Shown here piece by piece: positions 1 to 12,300 of a DNA stretch of 64,000 nt (within the stretch, counting starts at the first letter, position 1; every line of letters begins with the position of its first letter). The stretch is taken from contig JBBHKE010003580.1 in the NCBI GenBank assembly GCA_037447655.1, positions 1-64,000 of the forward strand, written 5' to 3'. Source of the DNA: Zygnema cylindricum (lineage: Eukaryota > Streptophyta > Zygnematophyceae > Zygnematales > Zygnemataceae). The notes under the pieces were generated by a model. That model had not been told where the DNA came from and did not search any database. It saw nothing but the letters and a program-made list of their open reading frames with translations. The position numbers and the translations under genes are program-made.

Positions 1-39
1 CCTCCCCCTCCTTTTAAATCTTGGTTTTCTCTCTGACAG

Positions 40-426
40 GTCGCCAGGTTTCAGTTTCACAGTGGCGGCAAAGTTTTGGGCAAGCCCGTTAAATTGACAC
101 TAAACCATTTCCACGGGCGACCCGTCTCATCTCTGGAGGCTGACTTGTCTCTCGACCATCGGAACAAAATTGTCGCAAAACAAAACCTTTTCAAAACAAA
201 GCCTTCAATCAAATTTTCACACACGTATGATGGGAAGACTACATTGGAGCCTTTGTACGACTTTTCGCTCGATACTTGGGCAGTTTCGTTGAAACATTCT
301 TATTCGAAGAAAGCGTTTGTGAAGGTTTCGTATTTCGATCATATGAAGAGGGCGGAGTTGGAGTGGAATCAGCCGATCGACAAAAGTGGACCGTTAAAGG
401 TGTGGAAACGTAAAAAGAGTAAATAA
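40..426 (+). CDS. OEP24: Chloroplast outer envelope pore protein 24-like, last exon
   Basis: This is the C-terminal 128 residues of an OEP24-type beta-barrel channel of the plastid outer envelope, which passes small metabolites. A 3' splice site (CTGACAG) precedes position 40 and the frame is open to TAA at 424-426; the upstream exons lie outside the window. Resemblance to plant OEP24 is read from the alternating hydrophobic/polar pattern and from segments such as FQFHSGGKV, LDHRNKIVAKQ, SHTYDGKTTLEPLYDFSLDTW and RAELEW, which follow the family order. The tail is lysine-rich (KVWKRKKSK). The gene converges on the LD homologue. The family call is from memory of plant OEP24 and is fairly secure. 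Confidence 0.8.
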   Translation, partial: VARFQFHSGGKVLGKPVKLTLNHFHGRPVSSLEADLSLDHRNKIVAKQNLFKTKPSIKFSHTYDGKTTLEPLYDFSLDTWAVSLKHSYSKKAFVKVSYFDHMKRAELEWNQPIDKSGPLKVWKRKKSK

Positions 427-779
427 AGAGTATAAAAAAGAATGAAAAGAGCTAAAAAGGAAAAAAATGTATGGTCCACTTTGTTCTTTTGTTTATTTTT
501 TTGGCTTGTTATTTTTGCGGGTTCTAGGCAATTTGATAACTTTTTCTTACTCTGTCTTTTTGCTGATCATTTCCTGTTTTACAACATTCGTTCCTGTTTC
601 TCTGATCTGTCCTTCCATATGTTTTGGACTGAACTTCAAAGCCTTCTGATTTTCAAAAGTTACACTTAAACATTTTTTTTGCTTTTTTTTCAATGCCAAA
701 TCATTTAGGACTAAGTCCGGAATTCAGAGATGTCCGCAAAAGACTGTGAATCAATATCATACATATATGTATATGAATG

Positions 780-816
780 CACACACACACACACATATAT
801 GTGTGTGTGTGTGTAT
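780..816. repeat. AC/TG dinucleotide microsatellite, self-complementary
   Basis: A run of AC repeats is followed by ATATAT and then a run of TG repeats, giving a perfect hairpin-capable inverted microsatellite. Confidence 0.9.
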
Positions 817-2229
817 GGCATTGTTATCCATGAGTCTATTTGTGGTATTTAGTGTGGAACATAGGCTCGTACGATTTTCACCAAATTTTGTGAACAAAAG
901 ACTTCCATTCGAAGATTGCGGTTTTCTACGTATTCACTAGGGCAGTGAATAGTCTGTTCCTTATATTTTATGTTTAGGCATTCGAATTGGGATTTGCCAA
1001 AATACTCTGGTTCATAGATTTCGACAGACAGTTGAGTGAGTCTTCTGATTTAGACAGGCAAAAATGCTTCGTGCCACATTTTTAACATTTTTTAATTTAC
1101 TGGTACTTTTACCCTGTGGCCTCGACCAATAACTCCTAAAGATATCTTGCACGTATGCATATCTGTTTAGGAATCTCGAAAAGAAAATCTACACCCTACT
1201 TTATGTTTCAACGCCTATTGTGATAAGTGATAACCCGCGGTTTTTCTCTTTTTCACTGTTGTATGTATGTGTTCATAGAACTTACTTTTTACAAACCACC
1301 TTGATGAAAACCTTTTTCTAATGGTGGTTCTCCACTACACCGCCCATAGCGTTAATACTTAATTAGAGTTCACTACACTAAATTATTTTCTGCAATGTGG
1401 CTCATTATGGGCCACTCACATAAATAGTGTTATCAAACACTTATTTATGATTCCGGGTCAGAAAAACACTAGTTTTCAGGTACCATTGTCGACGCATTGA
1501 ATCAACAATTCTTTCCTCTGTAAAAAGGATACAGATATCTGTGTAGCATTATTTATTCAGTGCTAATTCAATACAGTTAAAGAACACTTTTTCGTATCAA
1601 AGAGATAAAACTTTTTGGCTTAACCGGATTTTATTATGGCATTGTGGGAGAAGAGAGAGTAAATCCTTTACTGCTTATGTATAAATAAACACTGTAACAA
1701 ACAATCTAGTGAACATTACTAAAAAAAACCTGTAAAGTAATCCTCCTTTTAAAAACAGTTATACATCTTATCTGTTTATCTCGTTATTAAAGATGTTTGA
1801 CGATCCACATTTTTAAATCAAAACTGTTTGTTGGTACCAACCTTTACACTTGCCGTTTTGTCGTTATGTGAGTCATGTGGTCTATGAATCGCAATTACAG
1901 AAGTAGTAATAATAATAATAATTGTAATTAATATGAAAGCTGTTTTAGGATTAATAATTATATTTCTGGTTTCCATGACGTGGTTGTCAACTGCAAAAAG
2001 AATTGGTGTTAAGAAAAAATAATTAGCGGTAAGGAAACAATAATTAATCTTAAAGGAAATATCAGTGTGAAGGAGCAACCATTAGTATTAATTACACTAT
2101 TTTATTAAATCCGAAAAAGCGGGCAGAAAAATTCCGGCTCGGAATTAGTGTTTTTAACAATAATTGTGATTCACAGTGTGATTACCGTTCCACTTCAGAT
2201 TGCATCCTATATCAAATCGAGGTCTCTGG

Positions 2230-2460
2230 TGATTTACTGTTTTTATCATTGTTATTGATTTTAAACATTGTTATTGTTTTAATGATTGGTATTGTTTTAA
2301 TGATTGTTGTTTTTACTAAAGTTATTGTTTTTATTATCGTTATTGTTTCGATGATTGTTTTTGTTTTAACGATTGTTATTGATGATTGTTATTGTTTTTA
2401 TGATTTGGTATTGTTTTCATTATCGTTATTGTTTTAATGATTATTTTTGTTTTCATAAAT
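2230..2460. repeat. Imperfect T/A-rich minisatellite
   Basis: Units resembling TTATTGTTTTAATGATTG recur about twelve times with substitutions. The block creates spurious hydrophobic ORFs in one strand. Confidence 0.8.
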
Positions 2461-3949
2461 TGCAGGTTGTCGCAACTGCCTCGGTCTCAGGCACGGGAAA
2501 AGCCCCTACTATCAGTTTTGAGAAAGAGTGGGCCTTTTAACTTTTCTTCTTTTAAATATAAGATCCAAAGGATTCTACCTCATGAGTTTTTTTTTTTTTG
2601 TCCTTAGGTGGCGATTGGTTAATTTCTTGGATAGCCTTTTCTCATTGGATAGTTTGAAACATTTTGTTGTCACCTGACACTTTTTTTTTCCCCTTTAATT
2701 TGATAAAAAGAGTGAGCTCTTTGTTAAACTAGATCGCAATGGTTATCATGAAAGTTAAGGAAAAGAGAGTCAAAAAGTGAAGAGTTAAAATAGACTTCAA
2801 CAGATAAGAGTGAAAGGAGAAACTGAGTGAAAAGAGAGACTTTAACAGATAAAAGGGAGGAAATGTTAGGGTTAATTTTTTCATATTGCTCTGTATTCAG
2901 GCATTGTCCTTTTTTTGTGGTTTTAAAGCTGAAGTTAGTAGGATTAATGGAGTTAAGAAAAGATTAGTGCCTCACAAATTGATTTAACATATGGTTTTGA
3001 AGCTGAAATTAGATGAACACGAGGGACTCGGATTTTTACAAACATATTAACGACGTGAAAAAAAAAGAAAAAAAAAAATTAAAACGTGAATTTTAAAGCG
3101 TTGTCTTGCCCTAAAACTTAATAGTCCAACTGGTGGACAATGTTTGTCTACGAATGTCGTTATGTTTTTCTGTTTCTGTTAAACATTTTGTGTTGTTTTG
3201 TCCCGTCCGTATATATCTCGGTGTAAAATGGTTACTTCCACACTATTTTTGATTTGGCTTCAACACAAAAAGATTGGAAATAACGAATATGTTATGTATT
3301 GCAAATGTATGGTGTGACCCACAGTACGGGGATGAAGGGAAGGCCAAATTATGGCGATGATGAAACAGTAAGGGCAGAAAAAAAAGAACACAATGGATTG
3401 ACAGAGAGGAGAGATGACCGAAAACCACCGGCGGGAACACTTGTCGTCACCTTTAGAAAAATAATATTTATTTTATACGGTGTTGCTCGAGTCAAATTTG
3501 ACGTAAGCTGAAAACAGACTTCTAAATCCTTTTGTTACATTTCCAAAAACAATGTTGTGACTAGAACACTTATCATTAGGCAAAAAACAAAAACGTATAA
3601 AAAACAATAACGTAAGAAACAAAAACATGCAATAAACAAAAACATGTAAAAGACAAAAATATGTGTACTCCCACAAATCCCTTGAATAAAAACCTGCAGA
3701 CTTGTGCAGCTCCCTCTTGTTTTCTTGCATGGCAAGATCTGTCCATGTGATTTATTACTTGTAAAAGTTTAAGGAGACGAATGAAAACAATTCCAGGACA
3801 ACCCACGCTCAAATGAATTGAGTGTAGATTTAGAGGCTAAAGATAGATTTTATCTGATGGAACACTTTTGATAACCGCCTGTTTTGGTGGTTTTTTAGAG
3901 TTTACTTGTACTGTTGTGTATGATAGTGAACAAATTTCATTAGAATACT

Positions 3950-4490
3950 GTACACCGTGAATTGCTATTAGTGTTAACGACGCTAATTTGAGGCCCCCAA
4001 ATTTTGACCCTCGAACCAAAAATAAAATTAGTAACTCTAATTGTTTTTTTGCGTTAATATAGGCACTGTTTAATAAGCGTTAATAACTCTAATTTGCACA
4101 GTTTTTAAATAGTGTAGCGTACAAAATATGTCATTCCGGACTAAAACTGCTCGTTATTTTGTACAATCGTGCAGAAGAGAGTGTCAGTGTCAAATAAAGG
4201 CGTTGACACACGAAAGTGAGTGCGTCGACACGACAAAGCGCACTCAGATTTGATTCCCAGCAATAAAGACGGGGGAAAATTACGCGAGCCTGTTCTCACA
4301 TGTCCAAACGTCGACTGAACACAGGCTATACCAGCTACTCTATGGGAAAAATGTACCCAAAATAGAGTTATGCATAAATTAGAGTTAACATTTTCTTGGC
4401 AAAATCCCTTGAACCCAAATTAGAGTTAATAACACTAATTGTTTTTTTACACTAATTAATTTTTAACGCTCATAACAATTCATGTTGTAG
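3950..4490. mobile_element. Non-autonomous TIR element, 541 bp, copy A
   Basis: The left end reads GTACACCGTGAATTGCTATT and the right end, reverse-complemented, reads CTACAACATGAATTGTTATG, so the ends are inverted repeats. A second, diverged copy of the whole length lies at 58,948-59,458 and shares the interior, including ACTCTAATTGTTT, GTTTAAT-AGCG, AGAGTGTCAGT, GACACGCGAAA-type and CATGT-CAAACGTCGACT segments. There is no coding capacity. It belongs to the same end-sequence family as the short MITEs in this window. The superfamily is not assigned. Confidence 0.75.
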
Positions 4491-5036
4491 TAGTTATAGC
4501 AATTCACGGCAGTTATTCCCCAACTTTTTATCGGCCCGGCAATATTACTGTAATCTTGAAAAAGTCAAAACAAACACACTGGCTAAACAGACAAACTTCA
4601 CAACTCCGACAAATATCGAAAATAGGTATTTTTCTTTTTCCATGGACGAGAGTAAACTCATGAAACACTCTTGGTTTCACAAAGAGAATGTAAAACTGGC
4701 TCCTGTAATTCATCCCTATCCTCTACCGAAATCTAACCACCATCTACACCCTATCTACATATTGAACTCCATGAAGTCTCTTACAACCTACGAAATCTTG
4801 ACCTGTTACTAAGTAACTTTAACCCCAAAACAAATCAAACAACTGTCATAGATAACGAAAATTAACTAACGACCAATGACCGAGATTTTCTCTCCTATCA
4901 GTCCGTCTCCTATCGTATTCCCCCGTCTCATCTCATACTCCCTCATCTCTTACTCCCCATCTCATTTTTTCCCCTTCTTATGTTTCCCTCTCTTAAATTT
5001 CCCTTCTTATATTCCCTCTCTTTATATTCCCTCCCT

Positions 5037-6377
5037 TTAGGTTCCCCCTCTTCTTAGATCTCTTCTCCGCCCCCCCCTGGTACTGAGAGCGATGCGAGGC
5101 CCCATTGGTCGAACCATCGAAGGAGGAAATAACGGATGCAACATTTGTGGTGGCTGATGACTTCTATCAGATGTCATTCCAACAATTGGACTCCCGGGAA
5201 CCGGCCAATGCCCACCTCCTCCTTGGTGCCCAATACTATTATTATTTTGGGAAGGAACCACAGCATGATGATAACTCTGGAAATTGGAAAATCCTTGTCC
5301 TAAAAGCCCCCCCCCCCCTCCCACTCCTATACCTTGTCCCAAAAGCCCTCCTCCCCCTCCCCCTCCTCCCACTCCCACAGCATATAGGTTGGGAAGCATC
5401 CCGGTTTGTGACGGAACTATATTTTGTGACGGAGTCACACTTTGAGACATTAAATTTTGAGACATTAAATTTTGAGACATATGGGATGCCAAGATTTGAG
5501 GCGTTATATTCCGAAGCATTGAACTAGTTCGAGAGATTGAATTGATTTGAGACATTAAATTGTTTAAATTGTTTTGAGGGATTGAATTGTTTTGAAGTAC
5601 CGAGTTACTTTGGGACATTGAATTAATTTGGGGTATCGAATTATTTGGAGGTAAGGAATTAGTTTGAGGTACCGAATTATTTTGAGGTATCGAATTATGA
5701 GCCATAAACCCTGAACCCTGAGTTGTAGAAAAAGACAAAAAATGGGTAGGATTAGTCGAGAGAGCGGGTCCCATAGACTGTCGATCTCCTAACCAAGATT
5801 GTGAATGAACATTTTGTAGTTGGGTTTCGTGAATCCCTCCAAATTTTTCAGCCTTGTTCTCCGTTTGTTGCCAATTTCCCACCCAATCATTTTGTTGTGG
5901 ATTGTTTGGGAGTGAACCACTATTATCGTGGTTAATGGGACCTTGTCTCCAGTCATTCGCCCAACTTAGTACCGGTTGAGGTTGTTGTATAGCTTGTTGA
6001 GGTACCATCTCTTGACTGCCTCCTGACACACTATTTCCCGTTGCAACCCATTCTCCTCCTCCTCCTCCTCCTCCCCAACCAGAAGACTGTTGAGGAGGAG
6101 GAGGCTGTGGGTGAAACTGAGGCAACATAGAAACGACTTGTGGATAGTTTTGTGGCTGATTTAACGGAGCCTGAGGATGGAACTGCATTCCTTGTACATC
6201 CTGTGTTCCTAGTGTATTCATACTACTGTCATTCGAATAGAAGTTTGGTATTTGGGCATCACTGGGAGGAGGAGGAGGTGGAGGAGGCCGAGGAGGAGGG
6301 CCGTATATTTTGTTCTCTGGAGCCTGTTGTATGTTTTGGTGAGTCGAGGGTATTGTTGTCGAAACATCATGTCCCTC
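5037..6377 (-). other. LD last exon: Q/N/P/G-rich prion-like tail
   Basis: This 446-residue exon contains PPPRPPPPPPPPS, many Q/N-rich stretches, poly-Gly runs, and a hexamer-like series N-S-x-P-Q-N / N-S-x-x-Q-x (SIPQNNSVPQTNS, SIPQINSMSQSNS) of about ten units followed by LMSQ-N repeats. It ends in a basic tail, STRGGRRRDLRRGGT. The composition is that of a phase-separating or prion-like domain. Arabidopsis LD is known to carry a prion-like C-terminal region, so position and character agree. Confidence 0.75.
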
Positions 6378-9300
6378 CTGCAAGAACATTGCCTCTCACT
6401 GTGATTAGAGTTTGTTTTCCAATTTCATTTTATATATATTCATCAAATTCATTTTATATACCACCACACAAATGTTTGATGTTTTCAGATACCATACAGT
6501 CCACACTGACCTATGTTTCAAATATCAAATACAATAGTGTCCACTTCTGTCAAACTGAAAAAGAGAAAGTGCTGCGACTTAGTTCAATGAGTTCAATATA
6601 GCTGCAGAAGTTTGAAACCTTGTAAAAGACCAAAAGATTCCCTATGTTTATAATTTTTAACATTCGTTTCATTAAAAAACCTTCTTGCATTTAAAAAGAT
6701 ACAAAGACAGCAATGACAATTAAAAAAAATGCAATTAATTTCCTGTTCTCTATCTAGAAGAATAATAAGATTGGAAAATTGAAAAAAATAAGTAGAAACT
6801 CTCCAACTTTTAACACACAACAATGTTTCACGAAAAACGTCAGTGTAAACAATTCAACTGTGTTCTTTACCGTTTTTGGAAAAGACATGATATTATCGAC
6901 ATTACTAAATTGTCGCGTAACATACTACATTGGTGTATGGGAATACATTTTCCATTCAAGATGTAATTTGAGTACGTGCCAGAAAGAAAGACCTTAAAAT
7001 TATCAAACGGGCATAAAGGGCTACAAACTACCTCGTTATGCAACAATAGACAAGAGATTATGCAATCCAACCACATGCAAGACTTGGATTGAAATAATGT
7101 GGTCCGGACTGACTACCGTAAATTCAGAGGCACAGACACACAGAATCTGAATAACATTGGAAAACCACCCTCGCCCATCTACCATGTGATATATGATAAC
7201 GAGCCGACCCACCATAGGCGACGGTTGTTGAAACGGTGTTGATGTTGAAACAGACTGTCCGGCTGGCAAATTTGGAGACGCATTAAATTGAACTGGAATT
7301 GTTGAAGTCGTTGATACAGGTGGGAGGACTGCGGGGAGAGTGGACATCGAGGGTGAGGCTGAGGAAGACCCGTGTACAGCTATAGATTGTGAAGAAAGAA
7401 ACTGTCGGGCTGCGGATATGGATGTCCCATGTGAAGAAAGAATTTGTTGAGCTGTTGACATGGATGCTTCAGAAGCGCCTGTGAGAGTCGCAACTAGACC
7501 GGGATGGCTGAGAAGTACGGACAACAGAGCCGGGTCTACTGAAAGATCAGAACCAGAAGGTTTTGGTGTGGCTAATAGTCCCGTTCCCCTTCCCGTTCCT
7601 GTTCCCCCTCCTGTTCCTGATCCTGTTCCGGATCCTGTTCCTGAAGCAGGTAATATGGAATTAAATCCTGTCGGTTCTACAGCTGTTTTTGCGGGTATTG
7701 AGGCAGATTGCAGTGAAGGAGAACTTGATACAAGGGCATTAAAATTCGGAGGTGGTAAAACTGTTATAGATGCTGATGTAGAAGTTAATCCCGTAGTGCC
7801 TTTCTTATCTGACAACCCAAGGAAGGACCCTATTTGTGACGTTGCAGAATGACTTCCTGTCATCGTAGTCCCCAGAAGAGTTTCCAACCTTAAAGGTGAT
7901 GAGACGTTTGAGGATCCACCCATAACAGTCGCTCCCACATCAAGGTCTGAAGGGATTTCTGGAGTGTTCACATCATCATAATCAGGTTCTTCGTCTGGTT
8001 CCTGCGGCGAATCTGGAATCGACTCCGGGCTTCCCATGTTAACTGCTTTGGAAATATTCTCCAGTCGAGCAGTTTGTATCGCAACCTCTTTGCTATCCTC
8101 TCCAGCAGCAACGTCGTTTTCCATAAATGCAACTGGAGCAAAATCAAATCCCACATTTGCGAATCAGAAATACAACATTTTAAACAGCCTATCTCCTTAA
8201 CCAAATTCTATAAACCGAAGAATGATAGCTGGGTCTATCGGTTGCTTTTCCGCGTGTAGTTCAAAACACTACCTATAGCATAGATACTGGATACTACCAT
8301 GTACACAAATGGCATCATAACATTAGACTAATAAGAATACCCACCTTTTTCATACCTTTGACATCTTATCTGCAAGCAGGTAGTTTTTTTTTGCGATAAT
8401 CCTAATACACTCAATATCAAACAAAACACCAAAGCCCATAACAACAAAAAAACGCTGACCTGGAGGTATCATCCACGGAATCACAGCACCCTCACGCAAA
8501 TTCCGTGATATGTATTTAATTCCTTCCATGAAATCTGACCCTTGAATTGAATTAACAATTCCCATGCCCTGTTTAAGACCTTCATCCTCCGATGCATGTT
8601 CAGATGGATCACTTTCCTCTTCTAAGGATCCTTCAGACTCTGTCTCAGGAGGCTCCACATATGCAAAACGGGAGTCAAATCCTTCATCGAGCTCCGATTC
8701 ACTCGTCTCAGATCCTGTCGAGTCCACAACCATTGAAGGCAACTGCTTGTCGCGATTTAACTCAAACTGTAACATATCTCTGTCGGTACAGTTATCCGGC
8801 TTTGCAGTACTTGTCTCCCATCCTCGTTTTACAGCCTGCTTTACATCTCGCTCAATCGTTTTTGCCTCAACTGTAAGCCTATTATTACCATCAGACATGT
8901 CTTCCGTTACGTCGGTCGCAATATTCCCTTCTCCTCTCTGAACTTCGACAATGCCTGGATAAACGTTTTTCCATCCTTGTCAATCAGACATATGTCAAGC
9001 AAAACTTCTGACCAAATTTTTCAGTTCATGGAAGGAGTTCCCTAATTTACTGAGAGTTATCTTCCAAGCAGGCCCTTCACAAAGGATTGGAAACAAGATC
9101 CCCGCAAAGCAGATAACGTAAAAATGATTTCTCTGCAGGAACTTTATCAACCATTCTTCTGTTAAAATTATATTTCAAATGTGCAAAAACAATTGGAAGA
9201 GCTACATCTTTGTTTTACCATAATATACATGTATTATACTGTTTTCTCAGGTACACTAGTACGAGGAAACTGCATAGAACATTTCCAAATACTTGCGCAC

Positions 9301-12300
9301 ATCTGAACCATGGTGAAAATACGAATGCAAAGAAGGGAAGAAGAAAAAGTGTTGCGTCTTAGTCGACCAAACAGACGGAACAGGTGTTTTTTGGGTGCCT
9401 GTAGAAGATCCTTGCAAAGCAGAAAAATGAAAAGGCATTTACAGAAGCGGAACGAAAAAAACGAGCAAAAAACAATTTTCATGCAGGACTTCACCGATCA
9501 TGCTTCTGTTAAAATTTACAAAACAATGGAATATGGAAAAAAGTGTTGCGTCTTACTTGACCAAACTGACAGACCGGGTGGTTTTTTGGGTGCCTGTGGA
9601 AGCCGAGCTGCCGCAAGATACCGTTCTCGCAATTTTGCTTTTTTTACATCATCAGCAGAGAGAGGCTTTCCGGTTGCCATGTGTCGACGGCCGGCTAAAC
9701 CATCCACTTTATCATGGAGATGGGCATCACTTCTTCTAGAATCATCCACCATCATCATCCTGGGACGTTTCTCGTCTGAAATACTTTGTCAAGGTCTCAA
9801 CCACTTTTCTTTTCTTCTTTGTTTTTCGATTTTTCTCAAAAAAATGTTTATTTCAAGTGTGGGTCAAAAATCCCTTTTGCCTTTTGCTGCTTGTGTCAAT
9901 AAGGATCAACTTCGACTGGATGCATATTGAAGAGGTTAGAATATTACAGAAGGGCTTAGAAATATGCATAAGCGACTCGATAAAGAAATCGACTGAGTAA
10001 GTGCATAAAATGGGGATTTCTTTTCATGTGCTTCTGCTGTTTCACATTTCAGGTGGAGTATAGAACTGGAAAGGGAACACAAATTCCACGCCGCAGTAGA
10101 GACACTTTCGCTAATATCACAAGCCATTTCTTTTAATAATAGCTATGCTTTACATTCATTATAGCAAAAAAAGATCACCAATCCCGTTAGACGCCCACTA
10201 AAAAATTGACATCAATGATCGTTTTTCAGTGAACCCTAACTCAAACAAATGACCCAGTCCTCTTCAAAAGAGCTGCAATCGAATTCATCATAACAAGTCT
10301 TATTCGATTTGCTAAAAGAGGCCAAGTGAACAAAAAAAGGCAGATGAGACGATCTCAATATGCTTTCAGAATTAAAGAATTGTGCACACAAAAACCAGAT
10401 CATAAAAGTCGCCAGAGGTTTCAGAACCATTTCATACATGCAAAAAGTTGCAACAAAAATCTCACATCAGTCATGTTAAACTTTTTGGTTTAGGGAACAT
10501 TTACTAGAGTGAAAAGGATACGTCTTCCATAAAGTGATGGTTTTGGTCCTTTTGAAAAACTTGGTGAAACCCCAGATTCGAGAAGCCTGCATTGTCAAAT
10601 GGGCCATTGAAACTAAACTAACATCAAGGAATATATCCAAATAGCAAAAGGATACTCCCAATAGTCGCCAGGAAATACTAATCTGCTTTCAATTTGCAAC
10701 AGAAAGAACAAAATTGTAAAAACCATATTTGCATTTGAACAATAATGGCAATCACTTACCGTGGAACCGCAGGTTCTGGAGATGCCCGTAATCCTGGGCT
10801 TGTATTTGACACACTCTGCATAGAAGTACACCGACCATCACTATTAGAGCAAAGAACAATAATACGTCGCGACTTTTTTTGGCCAAAAATCATAAAATAG
10901 TGTTAACAACATTTTTAAGGGAGTGGATTATACACGGCCATGTCACTCTGCACTAAATGATGACTGATACTAAATTCGCTTTAATACAAGTAATTCCTTT
11001 CCACTAATACTTACGGGCAGTGTAGCTCTTCATAAGAGAAACCTGGAGACTCAATTAATACATAATACTTCAAAAACAAGATGTGTATATATATGCACTA
11101 CCAAACACTTCATGGATGTCTATCTCAGACTGCTACACCATTGCTCTTGCCACTATGTTTAAAAAGATTGTATTTATATAGTGCAGCGGTTGCATGGGAG
11201 GTAAGAGCAAAGCACATTTGATCAAAAAGTAAATACAGAACAGAGACAAAAAAATACTTGCCGTCAGGCATTCTGACTGTACGTATATGAATGGAGAGCT
11301 GGACTCATACCAAGCGTAAAAATATTTTTATACACCAGTGGTCAAATCTTCTCACTAAAAATTACAAGCTGCTCCAGCCAGCGGTGATAGACCAGGGTAT
11401 ATGAAACCATTAAGTGGAAAAAAATAGTGACTATAAGACAGAGATTGGAAAAAACTCATGGAGACAAAAACGTATCAGGCTCACGATTTAGGTACAAGCT
11501 GAAAACAGGGTCCTGCAGCAACTCATGGTTACATTTGTAACATAAACACTCCTCTGCATTCAACCTTACATGATTTCAAGCTCAGATAACATCATTTAGC
11601 AGAGAACATCTTTGTCCCTTTTTCCTCAATTGAGAAACTTCCCTTCGTCCTCCAATTAATAAACCTCCCTACTTACTGCAATTAATAGACCTCCCTCCTT
11701 CCTGCAATTGAGAACTTACTTCCTTCCTTTCTTGAAATGCTGAAACTCTTGTCTCGAGCATTGGTCCTCTGCTAGCAAGTTGGGCAGTGTCTCCTGCAAA
11801 ATAGTTTGACCTCTCAAATTATATTAGTTAACAGTTAATAGATAATAATTTCTAGTAACTTTAACCCTCTCAGATGCATTACTTTCAAATTCAGAAGCAA
11901 AAATTAAAAGTACTTATGAAGAACACAAAAAAGTGATTGAACAACGGATAAACAAACGGGAGCAGTAGTTACCGCTTCTGAAAGTCCTTCAAAAGGTTTT
12001 TTAGGGTTTTTAAGTAAAGGATTGAGTTCATGTTGTCTCTCTTCACTAGGAGTAAGAAAGTCAAGAATTTGGAGAAGCCTCTTCATATTTTTCTTCTTGA
12101 CAAGCCAGTCATCCAGTGAACAACCCTCTGGAAACAGATACCACTTTTGGAAATCCCTGAGAAGGAAGGGGGAGAAAGTGGATGAAAAAGAGAAAGAGGA
12201 GGAGGAGGAGAAGGGTTCAACAACGTACCTTGTAACCGTCGCTTGACTTCTGCTTTAGCAACCAGTAAATCCTTGTCCTGTTCAGCCCTGTTAATGCATA

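Larger units (their letters stand above)
427..3949. other. Intergenic: 3' region of OEP24 and simple repeats
   Basis: I see no convincing coding exon here. The stretch holds the OEP24 3' flank, an (AC)n/(TG)n inverted microsatellite at about 780-815, a transposon-end-like motif (CACTACACCGCCC) at about 1,335, and a 230-bp block of imperfect TTATTGTTTTAATGAT repeats at 2,230-2,460. The open frames in it are low-complexity. Confidence 0.6.

Noticed and set aside
7460-7852. Plus-strand 130-codon ORF
   Set aside because: It is the antisense of the LD exon 8132-7213, whose frame matches LD motifs.
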